64,000 bases of DNA from Myxococcota bacterium (lineage in GTDB: Bacteria; Myxococcota_A; UBA9160; UBA4427). Location of the stretch: contig JANQEL010000060.1 of NCBI GenBank assembly GCA_028278345.1, positions 1 to 64,000 on the forward strand, given 5' to 3'. Positions 1 through 8,716 of this stretch are shown here, in pieces (position 1 is the stretch's first letter; each line of letters starts with the position of its first letter). The notes under the pieces are model-generated. The model was not told where the DNA came from, ran no database searches, and worked only from the letters and a program-made list of their open reading frames with translations. The position numbers and the translations under genes were made by a program.

Positions 1-527
1 CGCTCGGTCTCTCGGCCAGTGTCGAGGCCATACCGAACCTTTCCGTGTCGCTCGGCTACTCCCACGCGTGGACCGACCACGATGTCGACTTCGGCGCCGA
101 CGAGGACGCCAACGGTCGCGACAGCAAGCGCCACAGCGTCAGTCTCTCCGCCCGCTACCGATGGGATGGGAATCGCAGATCCGTCGGCCTCGGGTACGGC
201 TTCTCCCACAACGACGCCGACGGCGACAACTTCGACAGCGACTCACACAGCCTTTCGGCCGAGATCTCCTCGCATCTGATCGCCGCGCTCTGGGGACGCG
301 TCCAGTTCTCCGTGCAGTTCGCGGACTACGACGGGCCGGGCTTCGGGTTCATCGACGAGAACCGCAAGAACCAACAGGTCTTCGGTACCGGCGTTGCGCT
401 GATCTGGGTCTTCACCCAGCGCATCTCGGCGGATGTCTTCTTTCAGCGACAGGACACCGACTCGAACGCAGCGAACTACCGCTCCGATCGCAATCACGTG
501 GGTGGCGGCGTCACCTATCGGTTCTGA
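1..527 (+). CDS. Outer-membrane beta-barrel protein, C-terminal part (5' end outside window)
   Basis: The frame is open from base 3, so only the last ~174 residues are visible. The sequence alternates polar and hydrophobic residues in short strands (SLSARYRW, RSVGLGYGF, GRVQFSVQFADY, RISADVFFQRQ) and ends in GGGVTYRF-stop. A terminal aromatic Phe is the usual C-terminal signal of beta-barrels inserted by the BAM complex. No ligand or family can be named from this fragment. The loops between strands are rich in Asp and Asn, as in many extracellular loops. A lipoprotein gene follows 36 bp downstream on the same strand and may be co-transcribed. Confidence 0.7.
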   Translation, partial: LGLSASVEAIPNLSVSLGYSHAWTDHDVDFGADEDANGRDSKRHSVSLSARYRWDGNRRSVGLGYGFSHNDADGDNFDSDSHSLSAEISSHLIAALWGRVQFSVQFADYDGPGFGFIDENRKNQQVFGTGVALIWVFTQRISADVFFQRQDTDSNAANYRSDRNHVGGGVTYRF

Positions 528-563
528 CGGGGCTGGCCAACGAGACTCGAGGAAACGACCAAG

Positions 564-1733
564 ATGAATTCGAAAGCTCCGATTCTGTGGGTGCGCAGGG
601 CGATGGCGGGCTTCGCCCTCCTCGCCTTCGTGACCATCGGATGTGCAACGCAACCGGAGACCCCCTTCGATGATGATGACGACGACCCGTGGCGGCCCGC
701 GCAGGGGGTGGCCCAGGCGCTCTTCGGCTCGGGGCAGAACAACGCGGTCACCCAGGGAAACGCCAGGAAGGCGGAACAAGCGCTCCATAGGATGGAGGAG
801 TTGGAGTGTCCGGTAGATGAAGACCTCCAGCGCGAGGTTCGCGAACAGGCCGAGCCCGTCGCGGATCTGGCGCGCGAGAGCGGGGACATCCTCGCGAACG
901 TCCAGGAGACCATGGGGCACGCCAACGTCGCCGCACGCCTCTCGGGCACTGCCGCTCAGCGTCGAGATCGGAACCGCGATTCCTTCGCATCGGCCCAAAG
1001 CCATCTGCACCAGATCTCGCAGGTCCAGAAGTGTCCACCCAACCGCGATTGTTGGACCGACCACGATGATATCCCGCGCCACATGGCGGTCGGGGACGTC
1101 TGGACCGCGGCCGAAGACCAGATCAACGCCCTGCGCCTGTTTGCACGAGACATGCTGCGCGCCGTGGAAGACCTTCGGACCGCGATGGAGTCGGAAGAAG
1201 CCGCAGCACTGATCGCCGAATGGGGAGATCCCGACGTGGATCTCGACAGCATGCTCGCGGAGGCGCAGAGCGACGCCGAAGCCCTCAACGACGAGTGGCT
1301 CCGCCTCGTCGCCATCGAAGTCGACCTCCCCACCGACCGCTCGACCGCCGTCGGCGACATGGGTTCCTCCGAGCGCATTGCCCTCCAGGAGCACGTTGGC
1401 TCGTTGGAGGCCGCTGGCACGAGAGCCTATGCGCTCTCCGGCGATCTCACGGACATCTTCGACCAGTTCGAAGCCATGCAGGAACGCATGGGGGACCACA
1501 TCCGACAGCAGACCGAACGAAGCGCAGCCATCGCCAACGAAACCGGGCGCCGCGCGGCGGAAGCCACGCGCCATGCATGGATGGCGGTCGAAGTCTGCGG
1601 TGGTGAGATCCCGGCGGAGCACGAGGCGCTCGTGCGAAACCCCTTCGACGAGTACGATCCCCTCCCGGCCTGGAACAGCACCTTCTGGGACATCTCGTCC
1701 CCCGGCGACGTCGACTACGAGCCTCCGCCTTGA
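564..1733 (+). CDS. Putative lipoprotein of unknown function with helical coiled-coil-like body
   Basis: This is a 389-residue protein. Its N-terminus has positive charges, a hydrophobic stretch and a Cys near residue 27 (FVTIGC-ATQPE), resembling a signal-peptidase II lipobox, although the -3 residue is Thr rather than Leu. A run of six Asp follows. Most of the rest is charged and probably alpha-helical (long Glu/Ala/Arg-rich segments), with few Cys. GAGGAAA precedes the ATG. I recognise no family. It could be a periplasmic partner of the barrel upstream. Two short inverted repeats overlap and follow the stop codon. Confidence 0.6.
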   Translation: MNSKAPILWVRRAMAGFALLAFVTIGCATQPETPFDDDDDDPWRPAQGVAQALFGSGQNNAVTQGNARKAEQALHRMEELECPVDEDLQREVREQAEPVADLARESGDILANVQETMGHANVAARLSGTAAQRRDRNRDSFASAQSHLHQISQVQKCPPNRDCWTDHDDIPRHMAVGDVWTAAEDQINALRLFARDMLRAVEDLRTAMESEEAAALIAEWGDPDVDLDSMLAEAQSDAEALNDEWLRLVAIEVDLPTDRSTAVGDMGSSERIALQEHVGSLEAAGTRAYALSGDLTDIFDQFEAMQERMGDHIRQQTERSAAIANETGRRAAEATRHAWMAVEVCGGEIPAEHEALVRNPFDEYDPLPAWNSTFWDISSPGDVDYEPPP

Positions 1734-1762
1734 TGGAGGCGATCGAAGCTCCGCATTCGATC
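1721..1762 (+). terminator. Two consecutive hairpins at the lipoprotein gene end
   Basis: GCCTCC-N8-GGAGGC (1721-1740) spans the stop codon, and GATCGAA-N8-TTCGATC (1741-1762) follows directly. Both stems are perfect. No T-run follows, so intrinsic termination is only possible, not shown. Confidence 0.3.
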
Positions 1763-1826
1763 ACCGACCGGACTCCGTGGTCTAGGCTCTAAACCAAACC
1801 GCGAGCCCGTACGTCGAAGGAGCGCC

Positions 1827-3776
1827 ATGAGTCGTTCTCTACTCTTCACCGCCCGTCTTGCGGCGTCCATCATCCTGCTGACCGGCACCGGCGACGTGCA
1901 CGCCGCGGGTCCCGACATCGAATGGCCGTCCTACGGAAACGATCCCGGTGGGTCGCGCTACTCGCCCATCGAAGACATCACGCCTCAAAACGTCACGCAG
2001 CTCGAGGTAGCGTGGACGTTCAACACGGGTGACGTCGCGGATGGCAGCGAGCCCTTCCGCGAAACCAGTGCCTTCGAACTCACGCCCATCCTGGTCGATG
2101 GTCTGCTGTATGCATGCACACCCTTCAACCGCGTGCTGGCTCTCGACCCCGAAACCGGAGAGGAACGCTGGAGTTTCGATCCCGGGGTCGACACCACCGC
2201 CGACTACGCGAATCAACTCATCTGTCGCGGCGTCGAGACCTGGCTCGACGTGCAGGCGGAAGAAGGGGCCGTGTGCCGAAGGCGGATCTTCACGGGAACC
2301 CTCGATGCGCGATTGATCGCCCTCGACGGCGCGACGGGCAAACCATGCGCGGATTTCGGTGAGGCGGGGCAGGTCGATCTCTCGGGATCCGTGGGAAGCG
2401 AGCGATGGCGGGGCGAGTATTCGATCACGTCGCCGCCTGCGATCGCCGGGGATGTCGTCATCGTGGGTTCGGCGGTCGGCGACAATCAACGCACCGATGC
2501 ACCGAGTGGCGTGGTGCGCGCGTTCGACGTTCGCACGGGTGCGCTGCGATGGGCGTGGGATGCCGCGCCACCCGATGTCGCACCGGGCGGGCGTTCACCG
2601 GCGGGTTGGGCGCTCTCGTCACCCAATGTGTGGGCGCCCATCGCGGTGGACGAAGCGCGCGGCCTGGTCTTCGTGCCGACGGGAAATCCCACGCCGGATT
2701 ACGCCAGTGCCTGGCGTCAGGGGCTCGAGACCTATGGCAGCTCGGTCGTCGCACTGAACGCAAGGACGGGCGAACGCGTCTGGAGCTTCCAGACGGTGCA
2801 CCAGGATCTCTGGGACTTCGACGTCCCCGCGCAACCGACCCTCTTTCCGTTGCGACGAGGTGGCGTCGAGGTGCCCGCCCTCGTGCAGGCGACGAAGATG
2901 GGTCTGCTGTTCACTCTGCATCGCGAAACCGGGGAACCGCTCTTTCCAGTTGAGGAAAGACCCGTTCCGCAGAACCCCGATCCGGGGCTCGTGCTCTCCC
3001 CGACGCAGCCCTTTCCGCTGAAACCGCCACCGCTGATCCGACACCAGCTCGCGCCCGAAGACGCCTTCGGGCTTCTCTACTTCGATGCCCAGGCGTGTCG
3101 TCGAAGCATCGAGAGTCTTCGCAACGATGGCATCTACACGCCCCCTTCCTTTCAAGGCTCTCTGATGTACCCGGGCAACGCAGGGGGTTCCAACTGGGGT
3201 GGTGTCGCGGTCGATCCCGAGCGTCAACTGTTGATCGCGAATTCGAGCGATCTTCCCTGGGTGGTGACCCTGTTACCGCGTGAGCGCTTCGCCGAGGAGA
3301 AGGCGGCGAACCCCGGTGTCGAGATCTCGCCGCAGGACGGCGCGAACTTCGCGATGCGACGCGAGATGCTGATGTCTCCGCTCGGTCTTCCCTGCAATCC
3401 ACCGCCGTGGGGGACGCTTGCGGCGATCGATCTCGAAAACGGCGACATCCGTTGGCAGGTCCCGCTCGGCACGGTGCGCGACCTCGCGCCGATTCCCATC
3501 CCGTGGCGCGCGGGCACACCCAACCTCGGCGGGCCACTCGTGACGGGTAGTGGCCTCGTCTTCATCGGCGCCGCCATGGACGACTACATCCGGGCCTTCG
3601 ACATCATCACCGGCGACGAACTCTGGAAGGCGAGACTCCCGGCGGGTGGCCAGGCCACGCCGATGACCTATCGCGCCGGAGGTCGGCAGTACGTCGTGAT
3701 TGCGGCAGGAGGCCACGGTCGCGCCAACACCCGGCTCGGCGACGCGATCGTGGCCTACGCGTTGCCGGCGGAGTGA
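1827..3776 (+). CDS. Periplasmic PQQ-dependent dehydrogenase (glucose/quinate dehydrogenase-like)
   Basis: This 649-residue protein starts with a signal peptide (cleavage probably after DVHA, ~residue 26). The mature part opens with WPSYGNDPGGSRYSPIEDITPQNVTQLEVAWTF, the usual start of eight-bladed quinoprotein dehydrogenases. Repeated propeller motifs follow (ALDPETGEERWSF, ALDGATGKPCADFG, ALNARTGERVWSFQTVHQDLWDFDVPAQPTL, AFDIITGDELWKARLPAGGQATPMTY). The family oxidises sugars or alcohols with PQQ in the periplasm and passes electrons to ubiquinone or a cytochrome. There are no N-terminal membrane helices, so it resembles the catalytic part of membrane glucose dehydrogenase. AAGGAG precedes the ATG. 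No PQQ synthesis genes lie in the window. The substrate is unknown. Confidence 0.85.
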   Translation: MSRSLLFTARLAASIILLTGTGDVHAAGPDIEWPSYGNDPGGSRYSPIEDITPQNVTQLEVAWTFNTGDVADGSEPFRETSAFELTPILVDGLLYACTPFNRVLALDPETGEERWSFDPGVDTTADYANQLICRGVETWLDVQAEEGAVCRRRIFTGTLDARLIALDGATGKPCADFGEAGQVDLSGSVGSERWRGEYSITSPPAIAGDVVIVGSAVGDNQRTDAPSGVVRAFDVRTGALRWAWDAAPPDVAPGGRSPAGWALSSPNVWAPIAVDEARGLVFVPTGNPTPDYASAWRQGLETYGSSVVALNARTGERVWSFQTVHQDLWDFDVPAQPTLFPLRRGGVEVPALVQATKMGLLFTLHRETGEPLFPVEERPVPQNPDPGLVLSPTQPFPLKPPPLIRHQLAPEDAFGLLYFDAQACRRSIESLRNDGIYTPPSFQGSLMYPGNAGGSNWGGVAVDPERQLLIANSSDLPWVVTLLPRERFAEEKAANPGVEISPQDGANFAMRREMLMSPLGLPCNPPPWGTLAAIDLENGDIRWQVPLGTVRDLAPIPIPWRAGTPNLGGPLVTGSGLVFIGAAMDDYIRAFDIITGDELWKARLPAGGQATPMTYRAGGRQYVVIAAGGHGRANTRLGDAIVAYALPAE

Positions 3777-3856
3777 GGAGGTTCTGAAGGCGATCCGATC
3801 GCAGGGTCGACCGCTCCCGGATTCGATGCGCGCGGGGTAGAGTTGCCGGACACGCC

Positions 3857-4693
3857 ATGACTTCGGTCGTCCCGTCCACTCCCCACCCCAAGAAAGAAGT
3901 ACCCCCTGTGTCCAAGCGAAAGTTCGATGACGAAGGACGCGAGGTGTGGGGAGGTTGGGCGCTTTCGATTGCGGGCACGAGCCACGCGGGACGCGTTCGG
4001 CTGAGCAACCAGGACGCCTTCGATCGCTTCGATGACCCCGAGCGCGACGAGATCCTGCTCGTGGTCGCGGACGGGATGGGGGGACACCGAGGCGGCGAGA
4101 CGGCGAGCGCGATGGCCGTCGGCACCCTCGGTGGCATGTGCCGGGAAGGCGAGGGCGACGCGCCCGCGCGTCTCTGCGCAGCGATCGAACGCGCCAATCG
4201 CGAGATCTTCGAGCGCGGAAGCAAGTCCAGCATGCTGAAGGGGATGGGAACGACGGTCGTCGCCCTCCTTCTCTCGGCCCGGGGTCCCGCGTTCGTCGCG
4301 CACGCGGGTGACAGCCGTCTGTACCGGCTGCGTGCTGGATCGCTCGATGCGCTCACCGACGATCACTCCCTGGCCGGGCAGCTGCTCCGCAACGGCGAGA
4401 TCACGGAAGAAGAGGCACGCAATCATCCCCGGCGCAGCGTGCTCATCCGATCGGTCGGCGTGCACAAACAGGTCGAGGTCGACGTCGCGCCGGTCGAGAT
4501 CAGCGTGGCCGACACCTTCCTGCTCTGCTCGGACGGGATCTACGAGATGCTCCGCGATAAGGAGATCGCGGAGATCCTCGGCCGAGCGCCCGATGCACAT
4601 ACGGCCGTCGCCTGGCTCCTCGACGCCGCCAACCAGAATGGCGGCAAGGACAACGCGACCGCGGTGGTGGTGCAGGTCTTCCCGGCCGGGTGA
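3857..4693 (+). CDS. PP2C-family Ser/Thr protein phosphatase
   Basis: The protein has 278 residues with the bacterial PP2C (PrpC/PstP-type) motif series: RLSNQDAF, VVADGMGGHRGGETAS, MGTTVVALL, HAGDSRLYRLR, LTDDHSL, LLCSDGIYEMLRD and GGKDNATAVVVQ. The acidic residues that hold two metal ions are all present. It should remove phosphate from Ser/Thr residues of cytosolic proteins. No Ser/Thr kinase lies near it, so the partner kinase is elsewhere. The ATG at 3857 has no good ribosome site. An in-frame GTG at 3908, preceded by an A/G-rich stretch, is a reasonable alternative start that would remove 17 residues outside the domain. Confidence 0.9.
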   Translation: MTSVVPSTPHPKKEVPPVSKRKFDDEGREVWGGWALSIAGTSHAGRVRLSNQDAFDRFDDPERDEILLVVADGMGGHRGGETASAMAVGTLGGMCREGEGDAPARLCAAIERANREIFERGSKSSMLKGMGTTVVALLLSARGPAFVAHAGDSRLYRLRAGSLDALTDDHSLAGQLLRNGEITEEEARNHPRRSVLIRSVGVHKQVEVDVAPVEISVADTFLLCSDGIYEMLRDKEIAEILGRAPDAHTAVAWLLDAANQNGGKDNATAVVVQVFPAG

Positions 4694-4704
4694 TCGTTTG
4701 CCCG

Positions 4705-6603
4705 CTATGAAGCTCCCAGTCGTTCGACCCCTCGTGGGTCGATCGCATGGGCTGCAAGCGCTCCGGAGATCACGACCGCTTCCACGCCCGGACCCGGAAA
4801 CACGCTCGAACCCGCGAGCACCAGTCCGCGAATCGGTGTCTTCGCCGGCGGCCGCTCTGCGCCGATGGCAGGACCGTAGATCGCTCCATTCTCCACCCAT
4901 GCAAAGTGCTCGAACGTGCGGGGGGTGCTGTCCTCACGGAAGATGATGCCCTCTTCGAGACCGGGGATGAGTTTGGCAGCCTGTTCGACCAGGGAGTCGC
5001 ACGCCTTTCGCTTGCGCGCCTCGTAGTCGGGTGCATTGCGGTCCCAGGTGGCGGCCTCCTCGCTGCTCACGAACCCGAGCAGTTCGATTCCGGCGTGGCC
5101 GGGCGGAGCGAGCTGCGGGTCCACAAGCGAGGGAATCGAGATTCCGACGCCGATACCGGCTTGCGACGAAACGATCGTGATTGGTTCCAATTGCGGAACG
5201 AAATCGATCACGAGCTGGACGGCGAGTCCGGAGGTCGATGTTTCGAGACTTCCGAAGCGTGACGTGAACTCCTCGGGAAGCGAGGCGTCGCGAAGCAGAT
5301 GGTTCACGGTGCGCGCCAGGTCGGCGTTGCAGATCACGGCCGGCGCCGTGAGTTCGCTTCCATCGGTCAGACGAATGCCGCGAACCCGACCGCCTTCGAC
5401 GAGGATCCGGTCCACTTCGGCCTTGAAGCGGATCGAGCCGCCCGCTTCGCGAATCGTATCGACGAACGCGTCAGCCAGTCGCTGAGAACCCCCGACCGGA
5501 TATCGCCCCCCGTAGAAGTAGTAACCGAAGATCGGCGCCATGTTGCCGACCGTCAGATCTTCGGGACGGTCGGTGAGGTAGCCCGTCAGAACCGTGAGCA
5601 AGCGCTTGAGTCGCGCATCGCCGAGGAACTTGTCGAGCATCTCGACGAAGCGAACGTTTCGCCACTCGACCATGGTCGGATGCTTCGTGCTGAAGGCCAG
5701 CATGTCCTCGACCGTCCGAGGTGGATTCGGGACGCCGAGGGCCCAATCTGCAGTCGCGTACATGCCCTCGTAGACGGCTTTGATCGTTTCGAACAGCCGC
5801 CCTACACCCTTCGCGTCGGCGGGAAAGCGATCCCCGAGCTCCCGCGCGAACTCCCGCCAGTCGTCGGGTATGCGAAATCGCTCGCCGTCGACGATGTACT
5901 CCTGACTCATCAGGCGCCATTCGATCCGATCGCGCGCCTCGAGCAGGCCAAGCACGTTGTCGATGGTTCCGCCGGAATGCGCACCGCTGATGTCGTGAAC
6001 ACCCGCATCGAACTGCACCCGCGCGCGACCGTCGCGCGTCTGCACCATTCGCTTCCAGGAGTGGCAATAGCCTCCGGGGATCGTGTGCTGTTCGATGACG
6101 GTGACCCGGTGCCCGGCTTTGGCGAGTAGTGCAGCCGCCGTCAGCCCACCCGCACCCGAGCCGATCACGATGACGTCGCAGTCCGTTTCCCTGGAGGTCG
6201 AGAGTTCGGGCGGTGGCCAGTTCCACGGGTTGGCGGCGTCGATCTCGTTCTGTAGCGCCTCGAGAACATTGCCCGACGCGCCGACCTCGATGCCCTGCTG
6301 GGCCAGCCGTCGCTCCGAATACCAGCGACCGATTCGATTCGACCCCAGCCCGAGCGTGGTCAACACCACGCCACTGGCGATGTGCAGCACCGGAGAGCCG
6401 AATTGTGCCACCACGGCTGCGACACCAAAGAGAAGCGCCCAGGCCCCGGAGAGGACCTTGTTGGTTTCGAGGAATACGGGGGTGCCCCAGAGTTCTTTCG
6501 GTTGCGAGCGGCGCGCGATGACCGAGGTCCAGGGGCGATTCAAGGCGACGCTGATGGCCGCGAAGAGGGCCAGGCCGATGTAGATCCAGCTTGCCGTCGA
6601 CAT
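4705..6603 (-). CDS. Membrane-anchored FAD-dependent oxidoreductase, RetSat/CrtI-like
   Basis: The 632-residue protein begins with about 100 residues carrying two or three hydrophobic segments (WIYIGLALFAAISVAL; VLSGAWALLFGVAAVVAQF; VLHIASGVVLTTLGLG). A Rossmann FAD motif follows: DVIVIGSGAGGLTAAALLAKAGHRVTVIEQ, then PGGYCHSW. The layout matches the phytoene desaturase/carotenoid isomerase/retinol 13,14-saturase superfamily, which acts on hydrophobic polyenes or isoprenoids. The near-C-terminal segment RGLVLAGSSVFPGPGVEAVVISGALAA is the usual second dinucleotide-binding element. GGAGG precedes the ATG by 8 nt. No carotenoid genes are adjacent, so the substrate is open. The added membrane domain is not part of typical CrtI. 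Confidence 0.8.
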   Translation of the reverse strand: MSTASWIYIGLALFAAISVALNRPWTSVIARRSQPKELWGTPVFLETNKVLSGAWALLFGVAAVVAQFGSPVLHIASGVVLTTLGLGSNRIGRWYSERRLAQQGIEVGASGNVLEALQNEIDAANPWNWPPPELSTSRETDCDVIVIGSGAGGLTAAALLAKAGHRVTVIEQHTIPGGYCHSWKRMVQTRDGRARVQFDAGVHDISGAHSGGTIDNVLGLLEARDRIEWRLMSQEYIVDGERFRIPDDWREFARELGDRFPADAKGVGRLFETIKAVYEGMYATADWALGVPNPPRTVEDMLAFSTKHPTMVEWRNVRFVEMLDKFLGDARLKRLLTVLTGYLTDRPEDLTVGNMAPIFGYYFYGGRYPVGGSQRLADAFVDTIREAGGSIRFKAEVDRILVEGGRVRGIRLTDGSELTAPAVICNADLARTVNHLLRDASLPEEFTSRFGSLETSTSGLAVQLVIDFVPQLEPITIVSSQAGIGVGISIPSLVDPQLAPPGHAGIELLGFVSSEEAATWDRNAPDYEARKRKACDSLVEQAAKLIPGLEEGIIFREDSTPRTFEHFAWVENGAIYGPAIGAERPPAKTPIRGLVLAGSSVFPGPGVEAVVISGALAAHAIDPRGVERLGAS

Positions 6604-6621
6604 TCGAAAACCTCCAGCGCG

Positions 6622-7038
6622 CTACTCGAGCGCGATCTCCACCACGATGGGCTCATCACTCACGACGAACGAAATGGCCTCGAACGCAGGAGGGCCGAAG
6701 CGGCCTCGAGCGTTGTTGCTGAAGCCGTACGGCTCTTTCGGGATGCCGAGGAAGCTTCGATCCAGTTCCTGATTCGCGTTGGTGTCGAGGAACGCCGAGA
6801 TGCCATACGTGCCGGGTGAAACGCCGGTGAAGACGAGCTCGGCCGCTCCGTTTCGCACGGGAGCGAGCTGTGCGTCGGCTCGTTCGTCCGCTTCGAAGGC
6901 TTCGGCGCTGACGAACAGCGCAGCGCGAACTTCGCCGCTTCCTTCTTCGAGGCCGACGAATCGAACCGTGACGTCGCCAGCGGATGCGAGCGACGAGATG
7001 GAAACGAGTGTGGATACGAGGAGGATGGATGCCTTCAT
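6622..7038 (-). CDS. Secreted DUF2141-family protein
   Basis: The 138-residue protein has a signal peptide (MKASILLVSTLVSISSLASA) and a small beta-sandwich with motifs seen in DUF2141 proteins: VRAALFVSAEAF, VFTGVSPGTYGISAFLDTNANQELDRSFLGIPKEPYGFSNNAR and PAFEAISFVV. The family is periplasmic or secreted and has no established function. It lies 18 bp upstream of the RetSat-like gene on the same strand, so the two are probably co-transcribed. AAGGAG precedes the ATG. In other genomes DUF2141 genes often accompany carotenoid- or lipid-related genes; this is from memory and not tested here. Confidence 0.8.
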   Translation of the reverse strand: MKASILLVSTLVSISSLASAGDVTVRFVGLEEGSGEVRAALFVSAEAFEADERADAQLAPVRNGAAELVFTGVSPGTYGISAFLDTNANQELDRSFLGIPKEPYGFSNNARGRFGPPAFEAISFVVSDEPIVVEIALE

Positions 7039-7100
7039 GGGGTGGTCTCCTTCGATGGGTGGAATGGGTCTTCCGCTCGAGGGCGCTCGAGCGAGGGGGA

Positions 7101-7658
7101 TCAGTCCGACGCCATGGCTCGAAGCTCAGCCAGGACCTCTTCGCACCAGGCGAGTTCGGCCTCTCGTTGGGTTTCGCCGTAGCGAAGGGTCATGAGCCAG
7201 TAGCGTTGGTCGAGTGGCGCGTCCTTGGCCGCTTCGAGCTGCGCGCGGATCTGTGCGTAGTGCTCCTGGGTCTCTTTGAGCTCCACTACGAACCGCTCGA
7301 TCAACTCGATGGTCGTTTCGGGCGGGACACCTGCACTGAAGAAGAGTTTGAGCAGCCGTTCATCGCGAGGCAGCTGGGAAGGCGCCGTCGGGTCTTCGGT
7401 CCACTCGCGAAGGGCGGAGCGGCCAGCGTCGGTCAGCGAGTAGATGTTCCGCGGGCGCCCTCCGTCGGACTCGGTCTTCTCGACACTCGCCAGCCCTTCG
7501 TCGACCAGCTGCGCGAGCATCGGATAGATGCGCCCGTAGCTCTCGCTCCAGAAATTCGAGATGGAGCCATCGATCAGCTTCCTGACGTCGTATCCCGACA
7601 TCGGCCCCCACGAGAGAAAACCGAGCAGCGCCACCTTCGTTCGATTCGGTCGTGCCAT
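7101..7658 (-). CDS. PadR-family transcriptional regulator
   Basis: The 185-residue protein has a PadR winged helix: LGFLSWGPMSGYDVRKLIDGSISNFWSESYGRIYPMLAQLVDEGLASVEK, then GRPRNIYSLTDAGRSALREW. A C-terminal helical part (residues ~95-180) matches the dimerising Vir_act_alpha_C domain. PadR proteins usually repress a neighbouring gene and are released by small aromatic or hydrophobic effectors. The DUF2141/RetSat-like pair lies 62 bp downstream on the same strand and is the likely target, together with its own promoter. The region before its start is unusually AT-rich. Confidence 0.85.
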   Translation of the reverse strand: MARPNRTKVALLGFLSWGPMSGYDVRKLIDGSISNFWSESYGRIYPMLAQLVDEGLASVEKTESDGGRPRNIYSLTDAGRSALREWTEDPTAPSQLPRDERLLKLFFSAGVPPETTIELIERFVVELKETQEHYAQIRAQLEAAKDAPLDQRYWLMTLRYGETQREAELAWCEEVLAELRAMASD

Positions 7659-7663
7659 TCACT

Positions 7664-7709
7664 CATCATAATATATTTGGGAGATATATCTATAGGATAT
7701 GATAGAGTG
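7664..7709. promoter_or_regulatory. AT-rich promoter/operator region before the padR-like gene
   Basis: This is an AT-rich island in a ~65% GC window. It contains ATATAT-N7-ATATAT (ATATATTTGGGAGATATAT) and an imperfect symmetry between TCATAATATA on the left and GGATATGATAG on the right. Self-regulation from such a site is usual for PadR proteins. The exact operator is inferred. Confidence 0.4.
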
Positions 7710-7814
7710 AAATCCGACTTCTCGGGAAGCGCGCAAGGCAGTCCCCTGGTGTCGAGTTTTCTGTGTAAACCCAAGGGTTTACGAACTCGACTCGGGAGCC
7801 CGGGCCGCCGCGGA

Positions 7815-8630
7815 TCAGTCCTTGAAGTCGGGCGGTCGGTTCTCTTTGCGGGCTCGCACCGCCTCTTCGAAGTTCTGCGTCGTCATGCGTACGAACAACT
7901 GCGTGTGGCTTTCGAGTTCGATCGCCGCGCGCAGACTCGCGGTTTCGAGTCCGGCCCACATCATGCGCTTCGTGAGCGCCGTGCCCTGGGCGCTCCAGGT
8001 GTTGATCTGTTTCGCGAGGGCGATTGCTTCGGGCAGGAGGTCGTCGTCGGGAACGACCCTCGAGACGAGCCCGATATCCGCGGCCTCCTTCGCGTCGATG
8101 TCGCGCCCGGAGAGCATGAACTCGAAAGCGCGCGAAGAGCCGATGGCGCGCGGCAGCAGGAAGCTCAGGCCGAGTTCGGTCGCAGTGAGCCCGTTGTTGA
8201 TTCCCGCGGCCCTGAAATAGGCAGACTCCGCTGCGAGGCGAATGTCAGCGCCGAGGGTGAGGCACATCCCGCCTCCGATCGCGGCGCCGTTGATCGCGCA
8301 GATGACCGGTTGGGGCATGCGCTGCATTGCGGGAACGAGATCCGACAGGATCGACATCGACCGTGTCGCGATGCGCGTGAGGGTCAGCCCCTCGATGTTC
8401 GGCGGGGGTTCGGTGTGCTGGGTGTCGGCACCCGAGCAGAAGCCGCGCCCGGTGCCGGTGAGGATGACGCAGGTGGTCTCGTTGTCGGCGGCCACCTCTT
8501 CGAAGGTCTCGTGAAGCGGCACCATCAACTCGAAGGCCATCGAGTTCATGCGCTCGGGGCGGTTCAGGGTGATTACGGAGATGCCCGGTTCGGGCTTCTC
8601 GACCTTGATCATCGACATGGCGAATCCCAT
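7815..8630 (-). CDS. Enoyl-CoA hydratase/isomerase family protein
   Basis: The 271-residue protein has the crotonase fold: ITLNRPERMNSMAFEL, VILTGTGRGFCSGADTQHT (oxyanion-hole segment), PQPVICAINGAAIGGGMCLTLGADIRLAAESAYF and LGLSFLLPRAIGSSRAFEFMLSGRDIDAKEAADIGLVSRVV. Members hydrate or isomerise acyl-CoA thioesters. The catalytic Glu pair of true hydratases is not obvious, so isomerase or other crotonase activity is possible. The product ends in RARKENRPPDFKD, a tail common in short-chain crotonases. Several nearby in-frame ATGs (8630, 8618, 8612) leave the exact start open. Confidence 0.85.
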   Translation of the reverse strand: MGFAMSMIKVEKPEPGISVITLNRPERMNSMAFELMVPLHETFEEVAADNETTCVILTGTGRGFCSGADTQHTEPPPNIEGLTLTRIATRSMSILSDLVPAMQRMPQPVICAINGAAIGGGMCLTLGADIRLAAESAYFRAAGINNGLTATELGLSFLLPRAIGSSRAFEFMLSGRDIDAKEAADIGLVSRVVPDDDLLPEAIALAKQINTWSAQGTALTKRMMWAGLETASLRAAIELESHTQLFVRMTTQNFEEAVRARKENRPPDFKD

Positions 8631-8716
8631 TTCCTTGTATCCAATCGCACTTCAGCGACTCTGGATATCGCCGAGCGGGATCGAGTTCGACTCGCATCTC
8701 GTCGAGGTCGGAGCAC

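Noticed and set aside
243-1622. A 459-codon minus-strand frame
   Set aside because: It is antisense to the lipoprotein gene and barrel gene end, and its product has no fold-like pattern. The plus-strand gene has a ribosome site and a signal sequence.
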